64,000 nucleotides of DNA from Polytrichum commune (GCA_950295325.1 OX485803.1:61889554-61953553); one strand, 5' to 3'. Positions 35,954 through 50,151 are shown, numbered from the stretch's first letter. Numbers and translations are program-made. Notes: a model not told the origin generated them from the letters alone.

Positions 35954-38251
35954 GCAGTTGGTTCTATCTTTGCATGTTCAACGTGCATTCTCTTGAGCTC
36001 TAATACTACAAAATCCTTTAACATGGTCACTTAAATGAAGCGAGACCCCCTAAACCCTATAACCATCATTGATGCATGTTTACAGTAACCCCAGAACACT
36101 TTTGTGTGTCACTTCTCGTCACTGGGGGCCTAACAACAGAACTGAATGAAAAGAGAGTGATTCTCTACAATTAAGATCATTATCATCATCACAAGTGCCC
36201 ACTAAGGACGATCCACAACATAGCAGTAGCGCTTGATCAAATTAAATGGTGAAGAATTTATCCTTAGAAGCATCCTTGCAACCACCGATCCTCCCTTGCT
36301 GCTACTGCTACTCCACCACATTCCTCCTCACCCTAAATAATTCTAGGTTGATCTCTGAACCTCCATCCCAAAATTTACAAAGCATACTCAGAGCTAGTCA
36401 TACAACCACCCATCTGATCCTAGTTCTAGATTCCACCCCAAACAAGAGAGCCTTGAATTCGGAAACTCCTCGATCTAGTTCCCAATTTCAATCCTTGCAT
36501 TAGCAACTGAGCATTTAGGCTCGTGGTAATCCAACCCCCCTTGCCTACGTGCCAACCCGTCCGCCCGTCCGTCCCCTACTAGTGTAAAGTAGATCGGATC
36601 AAAAGCCACCAATTCGGTGTGTCCGGATGACAACCAAAACAAATTGATCTAACGTACTTCTCAATATTGAAGTGTGTGGTGATGGAGATGAAGCAAATGG
36701 CAGATCTGAAGGAGAGGGACACCCAAGGGGGAGTCTAAGAGATTACAAGGTGGTAGCAAGGAAGCAAAGGGAGGGACTCTTGACTCTTGAGTCTCCGCTC
36801 TTCAAGGATGAATTAAATTTGACTAATCAATTTTCGTATGAACAGAGCTTGAGGGACAGACTATATTGAGGACTTCAAGTGACGTCCTCATACGTTTTGA
36901 AGGGCTGTTTTGAGAGGGGTATACTTTGAAGGGCCAAGCATTGAAGACTTCAATCTGGAACACTGGTGACGCTACACAGGCAGTTTACAGCAAGCCGAAT
37001 AGAACTGGTGATACTAAATACTGAATTCAGTATACTTGCTAAGTTTCATACTTGCATTTCACTTTCTTGACCTTCATTGTTTCACCAAAGAAAACTGGGA
37101 AAAAAGTGCATAAAAAACAGGCACACATGTTATTAGACAAGGTCTAGATTAATTATAGTTGCCATAAAAAGAGAGAGTCACATCTCATCATACGATTGCT
37201 CAGAAACCTCTTAAAAGATGGCTCAGAAATTTAGACTAAGACTTGCCCAATCGAACCTGAACATATATGTAGATTCAAGCAAAGACAGTATCCATGTCCA
37301 ACAACATGCGCTAATGGTACTTTGGTATAAGGTATGCAAGTGTTATTCGGATACTTTTATTCATCAGACACCTACATTTGTTTGATTAGCGTGTAATGAG
37401 GTGAGAATCTAAGAACAAACATCATATTGAATATACATGTTACAAAAAGATTGGAAGTTATCTTCAAATTCTATTAGCTATTCCAGAGTCAACAGTGAAC
37501 AAAATTGAGAGGAATCAACAAACTTGCACTTCCGATAATCACAAGTCAGGAGAGGTAAGTGCTTGGTTGTAGATTTGCTAATGCAATAAAAGTTTTGGTG
37601 TGTGAATCCAATCGGTAGAAATTGGAGAAACATGGAAAACGAACCAAGTAACACCAAACTACCTTACAATAACCACAGAGAAGGGATTCCAGAACCACTA
37701 AACATTGCACAGCAATAAAACAGCACATCATGTATGCAAGAACAAGTCAATAGATTCAAACACTTTGTTCTGTAAGAAAACATCAAGAATAGGTCTGCCT
37801 CAGACAATGTACACGAGTGAAGTCAAATCATCTCAACTTACACAATTATGTATACATCGTCTCGCTCAGCCTGCTTGTAGACTGGTGGGGCGTGGCCACA
37901 ATTGGGTCCAGGCCTTATATGACATAGGATCGCATATTACTTGTTATGACAAATGGTGAGTCATCCTCTACAGTAAGGAAAGAGGGTAGGGTTTAACTCT
38001 TCCTTCCAGCCCAAAGAATAAATAGGTGGTCTGAATTGTGTTGCCCACAGAAGATTCAGGTCAGGGGGAGTTCACCCATTGAGCTGAGTGGTTTTGCATG
38101 ACACAGGCCCAAAATGCTCACACAATGAAGTGCTTAAGCTCAACAGTGTGTTGGTTATCTTACAGAGGTCAAATGCTGGGTGCCGTAGTGGGCTGGCAAT
38201 GGAGAGGTGACAAAAAAATCGATCTCGAGCTCAATGTAACATATGTATGGC
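35954..38251. other. Intergenic stretch between eIF3L and ORP, no gene recognised
   Basis: I see no coding feature with family support. Open frames at 36,246-36,503 and 37,705-37,959 match nothing. The part next to 38,252 must contain the 3'UTR of the minus-strand ORP gene. A fragment at 36,985-37,035 (GGTGACGCTACACAGGCAGT, ACTGGTGATACTAAATACTG) resembles the internal part of the CACTAAATA-family repeats. Confidence 0.45.
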
Positions 38252-41200
38252 CTACATAATGTCGGGACAATTTTCCCAACTTTGTTTTTCACGAGCATCC
38301 CAGTAGGTACCCTTGTATACCCATGAAGGCTCGACACAACCATCTTCAATAGTTTTCACTTCTGTCACTCCGGCCTCCCTCTGTAAGAAAGTGAGAAAGC
38401 CAGAATCAGTACACATAAATCTTAAATGCCAGCCAGTAGTAATATCGCACCAGATAATCGCAAAGAGTTTTAATATTGGGTGTCCAGGAGTGCCACATGA
38501 AGTGCTATGATCACCTTCAGGAATGATACATTTAGAACCATTTATCCACTAACACGGGATGTCTGCTCATAAACAACCACATTTACTTGGACATATCAAG
38601 TACCAGTCAAAGCTTAAAGACAATGCTTCTTAAAGATTTTCCTGTCTTCAAGCTTACTATGCTGCTCGCTCTTGTTAAATTTGCAGACATTGCTCATTAA
38701 AGAAATACTGCCTTCCATACTTACTGTTACTGCAGTCTTGTTAGGTTCGTCAGAGGTGAAAGGAAAGTTGCCAGTACAGACCTGGCCAAACCACATATTC
38801 TGCCACTCTACCCCTTGCTCCTTCCGCACTCGTCGAGCTATCCTTTGCTTGTCTTCTAACCGCAACTTCTCTGGTGTAGCTTTTTCCAAATCACCATCCT
38901 CCTGAACATGGGAAAATCTTGTGTGAGCTATGCATACAAACACAGACCTCAGAGGTCATCTTACTGGAAGACCAAATATTTACAAATAGCATTGTACAGC
39001 TCCTTGAACCCACTCCTCTGGTTGCATGAATGACCCTGCAAGTGAGTTGGTTACTGGTAGAAAATGTTACCAAAGCACGTTGATCTGGTCGAAACCTTGA
39101 GTCTGTGGGTGGAAGTGCCTCTGCCAACTTGGGGGTCATCTCTGCGTATGCCGTGCAATGCATTAGTGATTATCACACTGTAATCTGGAGTGTTAATATG
39201 AGCAGACAGATAAGTCCATGCGAGAACTTTTGGTAAGCAGAAAAAAGACAGCCCACTCAAAGGCATTGACAACCAGATCATAAAATTTCAACAAATCTCA
39301 GAGGAACACACTCAAACAAAGAAAGCCACACCAATCCATCCCAATACTGTAGTGGTGACAATACTGTAGGGGAAGCCCTACATAAAAATAAAAATAGTTC
39401 ACATGTCCTGAGCAGCAATCAAGACATGGGCTCGGATATATTGCAAAAACCCTCTGGACCATCTGCTGTCTTGACTCAAGGCGAAGCCTTTTCAGTTTCT
39501 AAAAGTCAGAGACATGTGAAGATGCCTCACCATTCAGCGCTAGAGTATAGCGCGTGAAGCAGTACTGCTGGCGGTAGTCTTCAATTTGCTCAGGAGCCTT
39601 CCAAAGTAATCTCACATCTGGGCCATCTACATCAAAATTGGTGCAAGATTCCGGACATGAGTAGATCTTTTCCATATAATTACCAAATATTGTGTATCGA
39701 GGAACTCCATCTGCATCAAAAACCTGGCATTGCACAAGAAAACATCCAAGTATTAAATACTGTTCAACAGACTTCAAAGAAAACACTGGTGCCTACACAT
39801 ATTTCAGCACAAACGGAGGCAGGTTTTGAAGGAATCAATCTAGACACACATCACCTCGTTCCCTTCTTGAAGACCATCACTATTGGAGCCCAAAAATGCT
39901 ACATAAGAGGAATATGATCACCTTGCCAGTTATGCGACACTGCTCTCGGCTGCTTGCTTTGTGAAACCGAACACGACCTACTTCCCCAGTATTATGATTT
40001 CTCACTGTGACCTCTCCATAATTGTCAATCCACACTTTCCCAACCACCACATTGTGAATACACAAAGTTGCCCGATTCCATGTAAAATGGTCTCCAAACT
40101 TGGGTATCTTTAAATGTACAGCTCCATTGCACAGAACCTGACATGTCCAGTAAATAGTGGTCAGAAGAAATTTAAGTTTCCAAAAGGCTCAAAAGATCTG
40201 CAACCTTGTGAGAAATTCCAGTAACATCTAGCTAACTCAAGGATGGCTGCATCCCCCAAATCAACTTCAATCCCTAAATTACAAATAATGATAACAAAAC
40301 GTCCAACCACCACCAACTTCATTGAACTAGATCTAAGACAAACAAATACAACAATATTCCTCAACTTGACTATGTACCCACTCGCAGAGGCATTCCAAGT
40401 GATATGGATGGCACCAAAAGGTACACCTACACAAATACTTCAATGTAGGTGTACACTCAAGCTGCACCACATTCTGAACTGAAAATAACAAGGAACATAT
40501 TAATCAGAATTGAATAAAGTACAAACCTCAATACTTCGCCCCCAAAACTTATTCTTGATCTCAATCTCTCCATATATTTGATACGATCCAGCTGTGCTTT
40601 CAGTTTGGAAAGCTAAAATTGGTGGATGATGACTCACCTGTATTTTAATACTCAACACCTTGAGAGCATACACAAAAGGACATTTGAAGACTAGTTCCAG
40701 GAAATATCAAAGCAGGATCAGATACTGACAGATGATTGGAAATGTAGAAGTATAATGTTAACATACATAGAACAGACAGTCATGATTGCCTAATTAAATA
40801 TTTGATAAGTACTTGTTAGCCCTCCAGAATATAATATGTGCTCTACACCAAATAAGTCCTCAAATGGCAGAAGAAAATCCTACAAGCAATTTCAGGATAT
40901 AGCCATTAACACCTTCAGAGGTAAACAAACACAAGAACTTCATATACTCATATGTAAATAATAATATGACACCCATACAAAAGTCCTTTGCATACCTGCT
41001 CAGCAAGAAACCAATTGTTACTATCTTGATATTCATAAGTTTCTCCCAACATGGGATTGAATGGTTTTGCATCACGGTGAATGCTTCCATAGTAGCTTGC
41101 ACATGTGAATGCAGTTGCCAGAAGCAATCGTTCCAGAGAGTCGTTCTTCTGAACAGCCTGCTCCAACAGGTCCCTGCATAATGATACTATCAGTGCCAAC

Positions 41201-44200
41201 ACCCATGAAATCAAAACAACGACATAGAAGCCCCTAACCACAACGTTTCAACAGTGACATTCAGATGCAATGCATGTAGAATATTCTATCTCAGACAGAA
41301 ACTAAAGACCTTACCTATATTGCAACTCCTCTGCACATTTTTGGAGTACTGACAAAGGCTCGTTAATTGTGGCAGGCATTGTGATGTGATTGAGATCCCT
41401 GCCAACTGCATTTTTCAAAACAGTCCAGATACTGAATCCTCGCGAGAGGGGTCTGGGAGCTGGCAATCTGTACACCATTAATGATAAGACACACAAGTAA
41501 TACATGAGCATTGCAGCATCAAAACGTTTGTGTGATCCTATAGTGGGACAAAACAGATAACATGTTAACAAGTTGCTGAACGAGGCTTAATTGAGTCTGT
41601 CTTTGCAGCACCTGATGGAGGGCCTGGGCATCTTTCCTATCTTATTAAGTCAAGTTAAAAGAAACAAGGAATTTGACTAAGGATAGTACCGAGTTCTTGG
41701 TTGGTCAGATTCCTCTCCTTCAGCTTCTGATAAGACATCTGTATCCCCTGTTTCAGCTTCCTCTGGAGGCTCTTGAGTTCCATCAGCACGTTCTGCTAGA
41801 TTTTCTTGCTCTTCCGGTGATGTTGCTCGAGCCATGTAGTCATACTGATTCAGAACCTCCAATGCCTCAAAATACTCCTGTAATAGCAACATGAATATTA
41901 CCCTGGGACTTAGCACTTCCAAGGCTTACATCTGCAGATGGTCATGCAGAGTCAAAGACCCTGATCCAAAGCTAGTTTTCTGACGCAATCCGTTCTGCTG
42001 TAGTGAGGATGATTGGCAAAACAAAGAAGAGATGTAAACCTGTGTGGATGACAAAATAACAAACTCCAGGAGGACCCCCCAAATCCTGCATGAATAATCC
42101 AGGAGACAGTACAAAAGTACCCCATGGTTCACATAAGGGTAAGCATCTCAGTTGTGTGGATATCATGTTAGATAAAATATCACCTCATGTCCAACATCAG
42201 CGTGCACGATTGCAACCTCCTCTTCTGTATCATCACCATCATCCTCCTCTGAAGTATTCTTTCGACCACATACACAATGTTTCTCGTTCTGCAAAGTGTA
42301 AAGAACATACTATTAAAAGATAGCACAAATGAATGTCACCAAAAAGCAAGCTAGAGGGCATTTGGAAACACCAATATCGGAGCCAGAGCTTTGCTAATTC
42401 TAATTACATAAATTTCTCAAGTAAGATACTCAAATTTACAGCATGGATCAACCAATTGTCCACATCTTACACAAAGATTATCAAAACCAGTGCATGCATA
42501 GTAAAACTCTCATACAAAATTGTCATTGACTTCATCAGCTCCATCATGAAAGCTTTCAGATACGGTGGCATTCAGAGATTGGAATTGTACCTTCCTATCC
42601 CGCATACTCAAGAGAGCTGCACGATCTTGCTGCAATTGAGGCAAAGATCTCAGCGACTCCTGTAACACTGCATTTTCTGCCTCCAGTTCGAGCACACGAT
42701 AGATCTCTTCTTTAAGTACCTGAAACCAATCACCAGAAAGAGGAAAGTTAGTTGTGTGTAACACAATGACAACCATAGAGGGAATTCTTCAAACAGAATG
42801 CATACCACGTCTCTCCACATGTTCAGGAAGTGACTACAACTGGCAGAATGCATTAACCTCATGCAGTCCCCATGTAATATAGGTCTCAAACCAGAAAAAA
42901 ACTAGGCAATAAGGACTTCTCTAACAATAAATGATGAATGATATGTAGACAGTAGCCATTGCTTTTCTCCATATATTAACATGGTGACGTGCTAACCTCT
43001 GTGTATGTATCCTGCATAGTGTTCCATGCTGCATGAAGAGGCCCTTGACCCAAGAACCCATTCCTTGCTGGCAGTTGTCCAGGTAAAGCATGAGTATCTG
43101 TCGTTTTACCATAACCTGGCCCAAACCTGAATTCCTTATTCCCATGGCTTGAGCCGCCGTTTGATCTAGAACCTGACCCATGTGAAGATCCTTCTGTTTC
43201 TTTGTAATGTAAAGCAAGATCTTTCTCTAGTTTTCTCAATATGCTTGGTTCAAGTTCCTGGCTGGATGTTGGAGTTGCCATGAATGAAGGGTCACTACCA
43301 TTTCTCTTCCATTGTGGCAAGGGGCTACTGAACTTGTTGGTCTGCTTCTTACTTCCCAACTCGGTGTCTGATGCATTACCATTCCCATGCACATTGCGCT
43401 TTCTTCCAGGAAAGCACTCAGCCCCAATGCAGCTCATATCAGGAGGAAAAGAGTCAGCATCATCCTCAACATTCTCATCCAGTGACAAAGACAGACTCCT
43501 TCGATGCCTATCTCTTCTGAATTTCTGCTCACCAGATAGATTTGAAACTGGAGCTGACTTTTGTGGCCTGGCATAGCAACCACATTGGGGAATGTCATGC
43601 AAAACTCATATGCTTGAACACAACACAAAGCAATAGCATTTACAATGATAGACCCACCTTGAAAAAACTGTATGTGAGATGATTGGCTTTCACAATCAAA
43701 ATGAGTACTTAGGATACTTAACCTTATCAAACAAAAATAGTTACCACCTTGCAAATCTATGTTATAAAATGGTGTACAAATGGCAGACACCCACCTGATG
43801 CCTACTAACTCTTTGTTTGCCAGTCGAGCTTCAGCATCACTCTTCCACTTGAAAAGGGAGCGGGAACCATTTCTACCATGAGAACCATTTTCTTGTCCTC
43901 CCAACATGGGAGGTGAGAGAGCTCCAGAGTGACTCTGTGAAGGATCCACTAGCCCCATTTCAGGAGAAGAGAGTTTATCATCATTGGTTAGTGAAGTAGG
44001 GTTCTGTTGCTGTGAAAGATTTTGCTGCTGTAGTTGATTCTGTTGCTGGGAAACATCTAATTCAAATGTCTCATTCTCTGCAATAAACAAACCATTAGAC
44101 CTCCAGCTTGTCTCTGGCAGCCTTGGCAAAGAAGGGAGCACAATCGTTGCAGGTCTTTTGGGAACCTCCGGATGCTCAGCAAACCCAAAGACCCCTGATA

Positions 44201-46485
44201 TTGTTGACAACGACTGCTGCAGTGACTGTAACTGCTGAAGAAAAGCTGCACACAGAACCGGGTGAACTGTTTATGGATGTGCTACCAGCTGGATCGAGAT
44301 TTCAGACCAAATGCTTTAGATCAATTGAAGCTTGCTGGAATAGGTAACATTAAAATATGACAAATTCCACATACATCAGGCGAAGGAAAGTCCCAGATGA
44401 ATGACCTTAGACTAGTGAGAGTAGCATGCAATCTCTACAACGTTCATCATTTAATAAAGAAAGATGACTGACCATTCCTGTAGACTGAAGACATTAACAT
44501 TTGAGATGTTTTAAGCTAGTCAAACCGCAGGAACTATTTTTGCACTGATCACTTGGCAATTGAGTAGGAAACAGAGAGTACCCTGACGTGAAGGCTCCAA
44601 ATCCCTTAGTCGTTCTGCAACTCTTCTGTTGAGCTCCCTCTCTTGAGCCTCCCAATCCTCCCTCTCATGCTGCACAAATCTCTCGTGTAAAAATCTTAAA
44701 TAAATTGAACCAAAGATAGACCAGCAAAAGAAAGGCTAAAGTGAAGTGAGAACCTCTGCTTGACATGAACAAATGCATGCATATAACATAAACACATTCC
44801 ATCAAGGTAGTTTCAATTAACATCATTGCTGGAGTAACAGGTTGACTGAAATTGCTACCGAAGGTACAGATTGCTGAGGTATCAATGCACTTCCATAATC
44901 AGCTCCGCCTGCTGCCTTTTGCACAGAGGTATTATAAACTCGGATAGATTCATGGATAGCATCCAACCATGGTTGTCTATAATCACGGCTGATTGTTCGC
45001 AGATAATAAACCATAGACCCCTTCATTATCTTAAATTGTCGCTCCTTGCCTGCAGCAGGAACAACACTTGCTCCCTGAAATTGAAAACCAAACCCAAAGA
45101 TGGTCAATGCTAATCCTCTGTGTTGCCTACTTCTATCAACTTGGCATCAGAACTATCAACTCGCCTCACCAGAATCTGTAAACTTCCTCTGCCTTATTAT
45201 ATCTCCTGGGGAAAGCAAACGAATTGATATAAAGGGACTCACAAGAAGGCTAATGCAGCCAGGTCGACCAATTTGATCTGAATTCTTATAGTGAAGAAGC
45301 AGTCCAGGTGGATGTGCAACAAACCAACGTCTACGCCATCGCTTGAACCTTCCAGCCCATACTAGGACCCATCCTGCTGGAGGCTGCCCGCTCATATGCA
45401 TACTACTGGTAGAGCGCTTGTGCCACCTTCGTGGATCATATATGCGCCTGTTCCACTCAGAGGAAAGCATACTTGAGATCAACACAGCATGAATGAAGAG
45501 CACCCACATTTTATAGGCAGTTGCTAATGATAACTTGACCTTTTGCAATCATTGTTTGAATTCCACTCAAAGTGTTCTAAATAGTATCTCTAAGCAACCT
45601 ATAGATTATTTGCAATGACCAAAACAGCAAAACATAGGATCTTACTAAACCATTATGTCAACATTAGTTTTATGTGTGGAATTTTTGAAGAAAGTGACAC
45701 AAATGGCCAAGCCCTCTACAAATGTACTGATATGAGGGAAGGCAAAGCATAATTTAGAAGTTGATCCTCACTAAAAACAAATTAGTTTGTTCTCGACTAG
45801 GTGTGATGTCAACCTTGAGTCATCTGACCAACAACCCTAATGCACAGTCTAAGCAGGCATTTAGTTGATGCACATGACAACCAATCAACATCTTTTTATG
45901 TGGAGATACAAGTGTGGAGACATTAGGGCAATCTGTCAAAGTACAAAGGCATTATCCAGCAATAATCAGTGAGACATTCCCTCGTATTTCCATCCTGCTC
46001 CAGCCTTGTATACATCTCTAATGATGTGAGAAAAAAAAAAAAATTGGCTGCACCGGTTCACTTCACGACTAACCAAATTGCTCGTGACAAATTGGAGCAA
46101 TTCCATCATCAACCGTTATCAAGCCATGATATCCTACAGAAGATAGATAAATCATGTCCTTCAACAGTGCGCCTTAGGATATCACTATGATAAACGATAG
46201 ATTACGGTGCCTTAAAACCTTAACATGAGTGACAGGAGACCATCGTATAATTGCACAAATCCACGCAATGTGCAACTCAATCTCCTTCACTAGGAAGGAG
46301 CAGCTCACAGCACTTTTGATTTCCCACATTTTCACCTTAAGGTGCAGAGGAAGCTAGAATCATTCACATAACATTCCAGAAACACACACACACACACACC
46401 TGTTAGTTTGTGCCATCTCCTTCGAGGCCGTAGAGCGACGCCGTCGGCGCTGCTGGTGATGAGGGGCCATCTCTTCCATCCGCAT
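38252..46485 (-). CDS. Oxysterol-binding protein-related protein, PH-ORD type with FFAT motif
   Basis: Seventeen coding exons, listed from the start: 46,485-46,400, 45,447-45,243, 45,074-44,859, 44,669-44,582, 44,245-43,795, 43,567-42,997, 42,719-42,591, 42,288-42,184, 41,877-41,690, 41,467-41,315, 41,173-40,996, 40,637-40,527, 40,137-39,922, 39,723-39,531, 39,141-39,071, 38,901-38,725 and 38,380-38,252. Phases close exactly, giving 1,088 aa, longer than the 700-820 aa of typical flowering-plant PH-ORD proteins. A PH domain spans about 52-143 (WVLVWAGRFKRWRRRWFV; WLDAIHESI). A charged coiled-coil stretch and a Gln-rich linker follow. Acidic residues precede EYFEALE at 618-624, an FFAT-like motif for VAP binding at the ER. 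The lipid-binding ORD runs from about 685 to the end with the EQVSHHPP fingerprint at 789-796 and the usual YWDAREKQ...CPDI ending. The role is lipid exchange or sensing at membrane contact sites. The exon ending at 42,591 could instead use a weaker donor further on. Confidence 0.94.
46382..46399 (-). repeat. (GT)9 microsatellite forming the ORP intron 1 donor site
   Basis: On the minus strand, exon 1 of the ORP gene ends in AACAG and the intron starts directly with nine GT units. The 5' splice site is therefore the first GT of a simple repeat. The downstream exon joins in frame, which supports the site. Confidence 0.8.
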
Positions 46486-48875
46486 TACGATTTTATTTAA
46501 ACTAGTCGATGGTGAGAGACAGGAGATGATGGCTCGAATGGTATGTAGAAGAATCTTAATGGCTGTCAATCAAAAATTGGGCCTCGATACATAGGGGACC
46601 TTGCTGAGACCAACGAATGAAATGAAACGAAACGTAAGAGGTCTTACTTACAAGGACGCCTCCCTAAGGCTTAAAAATGGATCAACGTAAAGAGGAAGGA
46701 AAAACAGCACACGTTGCACTGAGGCTGGTTTTAGCCAGTGTAAAGGTTCCAAGCAATCCGCATCTCAGGAGGTTTGAATACGATGCTGAGCGTGAATAGA
46801 TAGCAGCAATCCGGTCGTAAGGATTTCCAATTACATGAATGAGTGCAACCTCCGTTCTTCTCTAAGGTTTCCCTTCCCCTGTTCTTCTCCTTAATGCCAA
46901 TTCCAGTGACGGCTTGATTTTCATTTTTGTATCTCTGCGTTTGTACAGTTTCAACGGCACGCGTGCTGACTTCAACAAAAGCACGGAGGTGTCGGAAAAC
47001 TTGAAACTCTTCCCGTCACGGCCTCCAATTCCCCGTCAAAACACTACAGCACTTCTCCCTAATTGCAGCAGACAAGGACGGTTTTCCACAAACGATTACG
47101 ATCGCAGCGCAACTCTAGCCACCTTCCTTTTGCATTAACCCCTGATGTTCATGCCAGAATCCTTCTGCCACCTCGGTGTCGCTAGCGGATGATGTCCACC
47201 GAGAATGCCGATCTCAACGCAAACTTTATATTTCTAATCCAACAATCAATTGGCGCACTTACTTAAACAAGTCACCTGCATCCAAGTCGAGAGTAGCACG
47301 GATGATGCTGCTGGATTTGCGCTTCGCCTTGGACTACCTTTGGCTACTTACTCATCCTTGTCTCAACAAAAGCACCTTAAATAACTCCCCGTAGGTCACA
47401 AACAACCATATAAATAAACTACGGGTGTCTTAACGCCTTCCAAATACCAAAGTAGGTGACAGAATTCAATCGCCTCGCAATTCCTCTGTCTCCTCTGCAG
47501 ATGCGGCCAATGCAGCCAGACAGAGAAAAATCGACGCCAACTCGGACTTCCTTCACAACAGGTCAGTACTCCTTTCAATGCTCCTTTCTTAAACTCCCTA
47601 CCTTCCACTCCGCACCAGACCACAGGCGTTATACCAATCCTTAATCCTTAATCCTCACTCCCTATTCCTTAATCCTTGATCTTGTGCAGGCATGCCCCGG
47701 TTCGTTCCCCGGAACCAAAGCATTCCAGCTACATACACAAACCACAACCTCATGTACCACTACATGCGCCTTAATTTCATCGAATTTCGCCGTCGTAGCC
47801 ACTGCCTCCGATGCTCACACCTGCCGGATCAGTCCTCGCAATCAAAAACATCATCCCCACCACTCCAGATCCGCACATCGAGGTCTGCTCTTTTATATTT
47901 CCTTCCCCTCCCTCCCCCTCCCCTGTTTTCCTAATTCCGGCACTTCAAACCGATCTAAAAGATGCAAAAGTTAACCTCCGCGGCTAATTTTTGGCTCTAA
48001 CAGCATGCAAACGGCAGCGCTACAATCAGAGCTCGACTTCATCACGAGGCTAGACTACATCGAAATCGGGAAGCGGGCCTGCCATTCCCCCTGCAAGCAG
48101 CCTCCTCGGATCTTCACCTTTCTTGCGCGCTTGCTACATACGTCGAAGCACCCCCGCCCATCTTTCCCCCTCCAATTCCTTTCTTTCCCAGATCTAACGG
48201 CAACAAGTATCCGCATCTCTCATCCAACGTCTCATGATCATCCATCTTTATCGTCCATCTTTACCCCCAGTCTTCTACCTCTCCAAACTCATTCAACCCG
48301 TCTTTTACCCTCGTAGTTCCGCATTTCAGTCATCCAGTGCTTTATATCATCTCATCCCCCATCCAACGGCCCAAATGCTATCCCTCTCGTCCATCTTTTA
48401 CTTCCCCGTCTTTTACAGTCATCGTCCACTCTCCTTCCTCTCCCAACCCATCGTTATACTCTCACCTTCTTTCTTTCCGACGATCCAAGGGTCGACGTAC
48501 TTCACATCCAACGGCTGAGTAGTCTCAATGTAGAGGCTTTTAAGGTGTACATCTTTCCCCCAGGCCGATGGTCACAGGTGGCGACCGATGGACGGGCTCT
48601 GTAACCGCCATACACTATCACCGACCTGGGGTCCCCCTTGATTGGCGACATTTATTTGAACCACAGTGTTAATATGGAAAGGAATCATTATAAATTGCCA
48701 CAATGTCCTATACTATTGATAATACACTCACCAGTTTACAAGGACCCCAAATTTATTATTTTGTACCTTCCCATTTGCCAATGGCCCATATGAATCCGAT
48801 TGCCAACACCCAGGCCTTGCTTATTTTGGACCCCGTTTTGAATGAACCCGTACTAGGAGTTTAGCGAGGTGGGTG
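46486..48875. promoter_or_regulatory. Upstream region of the ORP gene, no gene recognised
   Basis: The minus-strand promoter and leader of the ORP gene must lie here. From about 47,450 to 48,500 the + strand is C/T-rich (G/A-rich on the ORP sense strand), with ORFs that are Ser/Pro/His-rich by composition only. I found no conserved protein on either strand. A CG-richer stretch at 48,540-48,660 with short GGCGACCGATGG and CACCGACCTGGGG motifs is unexplained. Confidence 0.4.
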
Positions 48876-49345
48876 CACTAAATATTGTGTTTAGTGTCAT
48901 GTGGTATTCTATGTCATTGTGGTTAGTTTTCTAATGACATTTAAGCTCATAAGTATTCATAATATTATTAAGCAATATGCGTTCCTTCGTGTGGGCCCAA
49001 AGAATACAGCCATGGGATGCCCAAGCTAGTGCATATTCAGAGTTGATCCACACTCATTTGCTTAATAATGTTATGTTGTCATTTCAACCTACTTTCACAA
49101 GAAACAAGTTTTGGTATATTTTGCATCTTAACATCTTTATAGTGAAATGTTGTCATGAATGATTGAAATACGGATGAAAATAACTTTGTAAGTGACAGTA
49201 GTTGCAACATTATGAACCTATAATGCCCAAACGGTTTAACAAGGAGTGGAAGATAATGTTAGGTCTACATTTTGTGTTGGTGACACTATATGGGCGGTTT
49301 ACAATTGATAGTGAGCAAGACAAATAGAATTGGTGACACTAAATA
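48876..49345. repeat. CACTAAATA-family repeat
   Basis: The left end (TGCACTAAATATTGTGTTTA, then GTGTCATGTGGTATTC) and the right end, reverse-complemented (ACTTATATTGTATTTAGTGT, ending near 49,345), are imperfect inverted repeats. The interior (GTAAGTGACAGTAGTTGCAA, GTGTTGGTGACACTAT) matches the element at 54,651-55,492 in order and spacing. It is about 470 bp and non-coding. Confidence 0.6.
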
Positions 49346-49932
49346 CAATATAAGTTCACTTATGGTAGTGGTCGATCCACTAAGTTGAGCATTTCAAAAT
49401 GCGATTGGAGTCAAGCACCTATATCATAGTGACACAACACAAACAAAATAGGCACGAACATGAGGGGTTGGAAATAGGGTCAAGTTGGGAGTAGTGGCCA
49501 ATGAAATTGGCATGTACTTGACTTGAATAGTGGAGGGCTCATGTAAAGAACCATATAGTCTTGGGAACCAAAATTTCTTCTTCCAATTCAAAAAAAATCG
49601 AAGAGAGATGCTTGGAATATTGCCTGTATAGTAGGTCCAACCTAGGGAGAGAAAGTATTATTGTATACAAGCATAACTCTCACCCATCTAACATAGAAAT
49701 GTGACCCTTATGTGTTTGTTGCTTCTTCATTTTAAATGACATTAAGGAGACTAATTCAGGGTCTTTAAAACTAATGTTGGTGTCAAATTAACTTAAGAGT
49801 AGCATATGGACTGCAAACTATTTCAATTTTTTATGTTGGACGAATGAGAGATATGTTCTTATACAATAGTTCCCTCCCTTCCCCTCCCCTGCCTTTCCCG
49901 ACCATGGGGTAGGTCAAGAATTAACCTAGGGA

Positions 49933-50151
49933 GGGTTTACATTAGGGTTTGGGCACCAATAAAGCTTCAGTTCAAAACACCCCTTCCTATACCTTACTTA
50001 CAAACTTCAACTTGGATTCAAGTTTGAAGATTGAGTTCTCAAAGTAGAAGAGATTGTGTTTTAAATTGGGACGAGCAAATTTGAGTGGGAAAGTCATGCT
50101 ATGTTAGCGCCGTTGCATTTTCCCACACTTGGACTTGGAGCTTGGTGTGGA
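49933..50151. mobile_element. Harbinger-like MITE, diverged copy
   Basis: The left end GGGAGGGTTTACATTAGGGT matches the family consensus of the copies at 29,050 and 50,244. The right end near 50,151 (TTGGTGTGGAGTCTTAAGTCC) is a degraded inverted counterpart. A block near the end, TTGCTCTTGACCAATAGGAG, also occurs at 29,282. It is non-coding. Confidence 0.5.

Noticed and set aside
46602-46649. Short 5'UTR intron of the ORP gene on the minus strand (GTAAGTAAG donor, GGTCTCAG acceptor)
   Set aside because: The interval is only about 48 bp, at or below the usual minimum for plant introns, so it is not claimed as a feature.
47684-48522. Ser/Pro-rich open frames upstream of the ORP gene
   Set aside because: C/T-rich composition removes stops in several frames at once. 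No conserved motif or splice context supports them.
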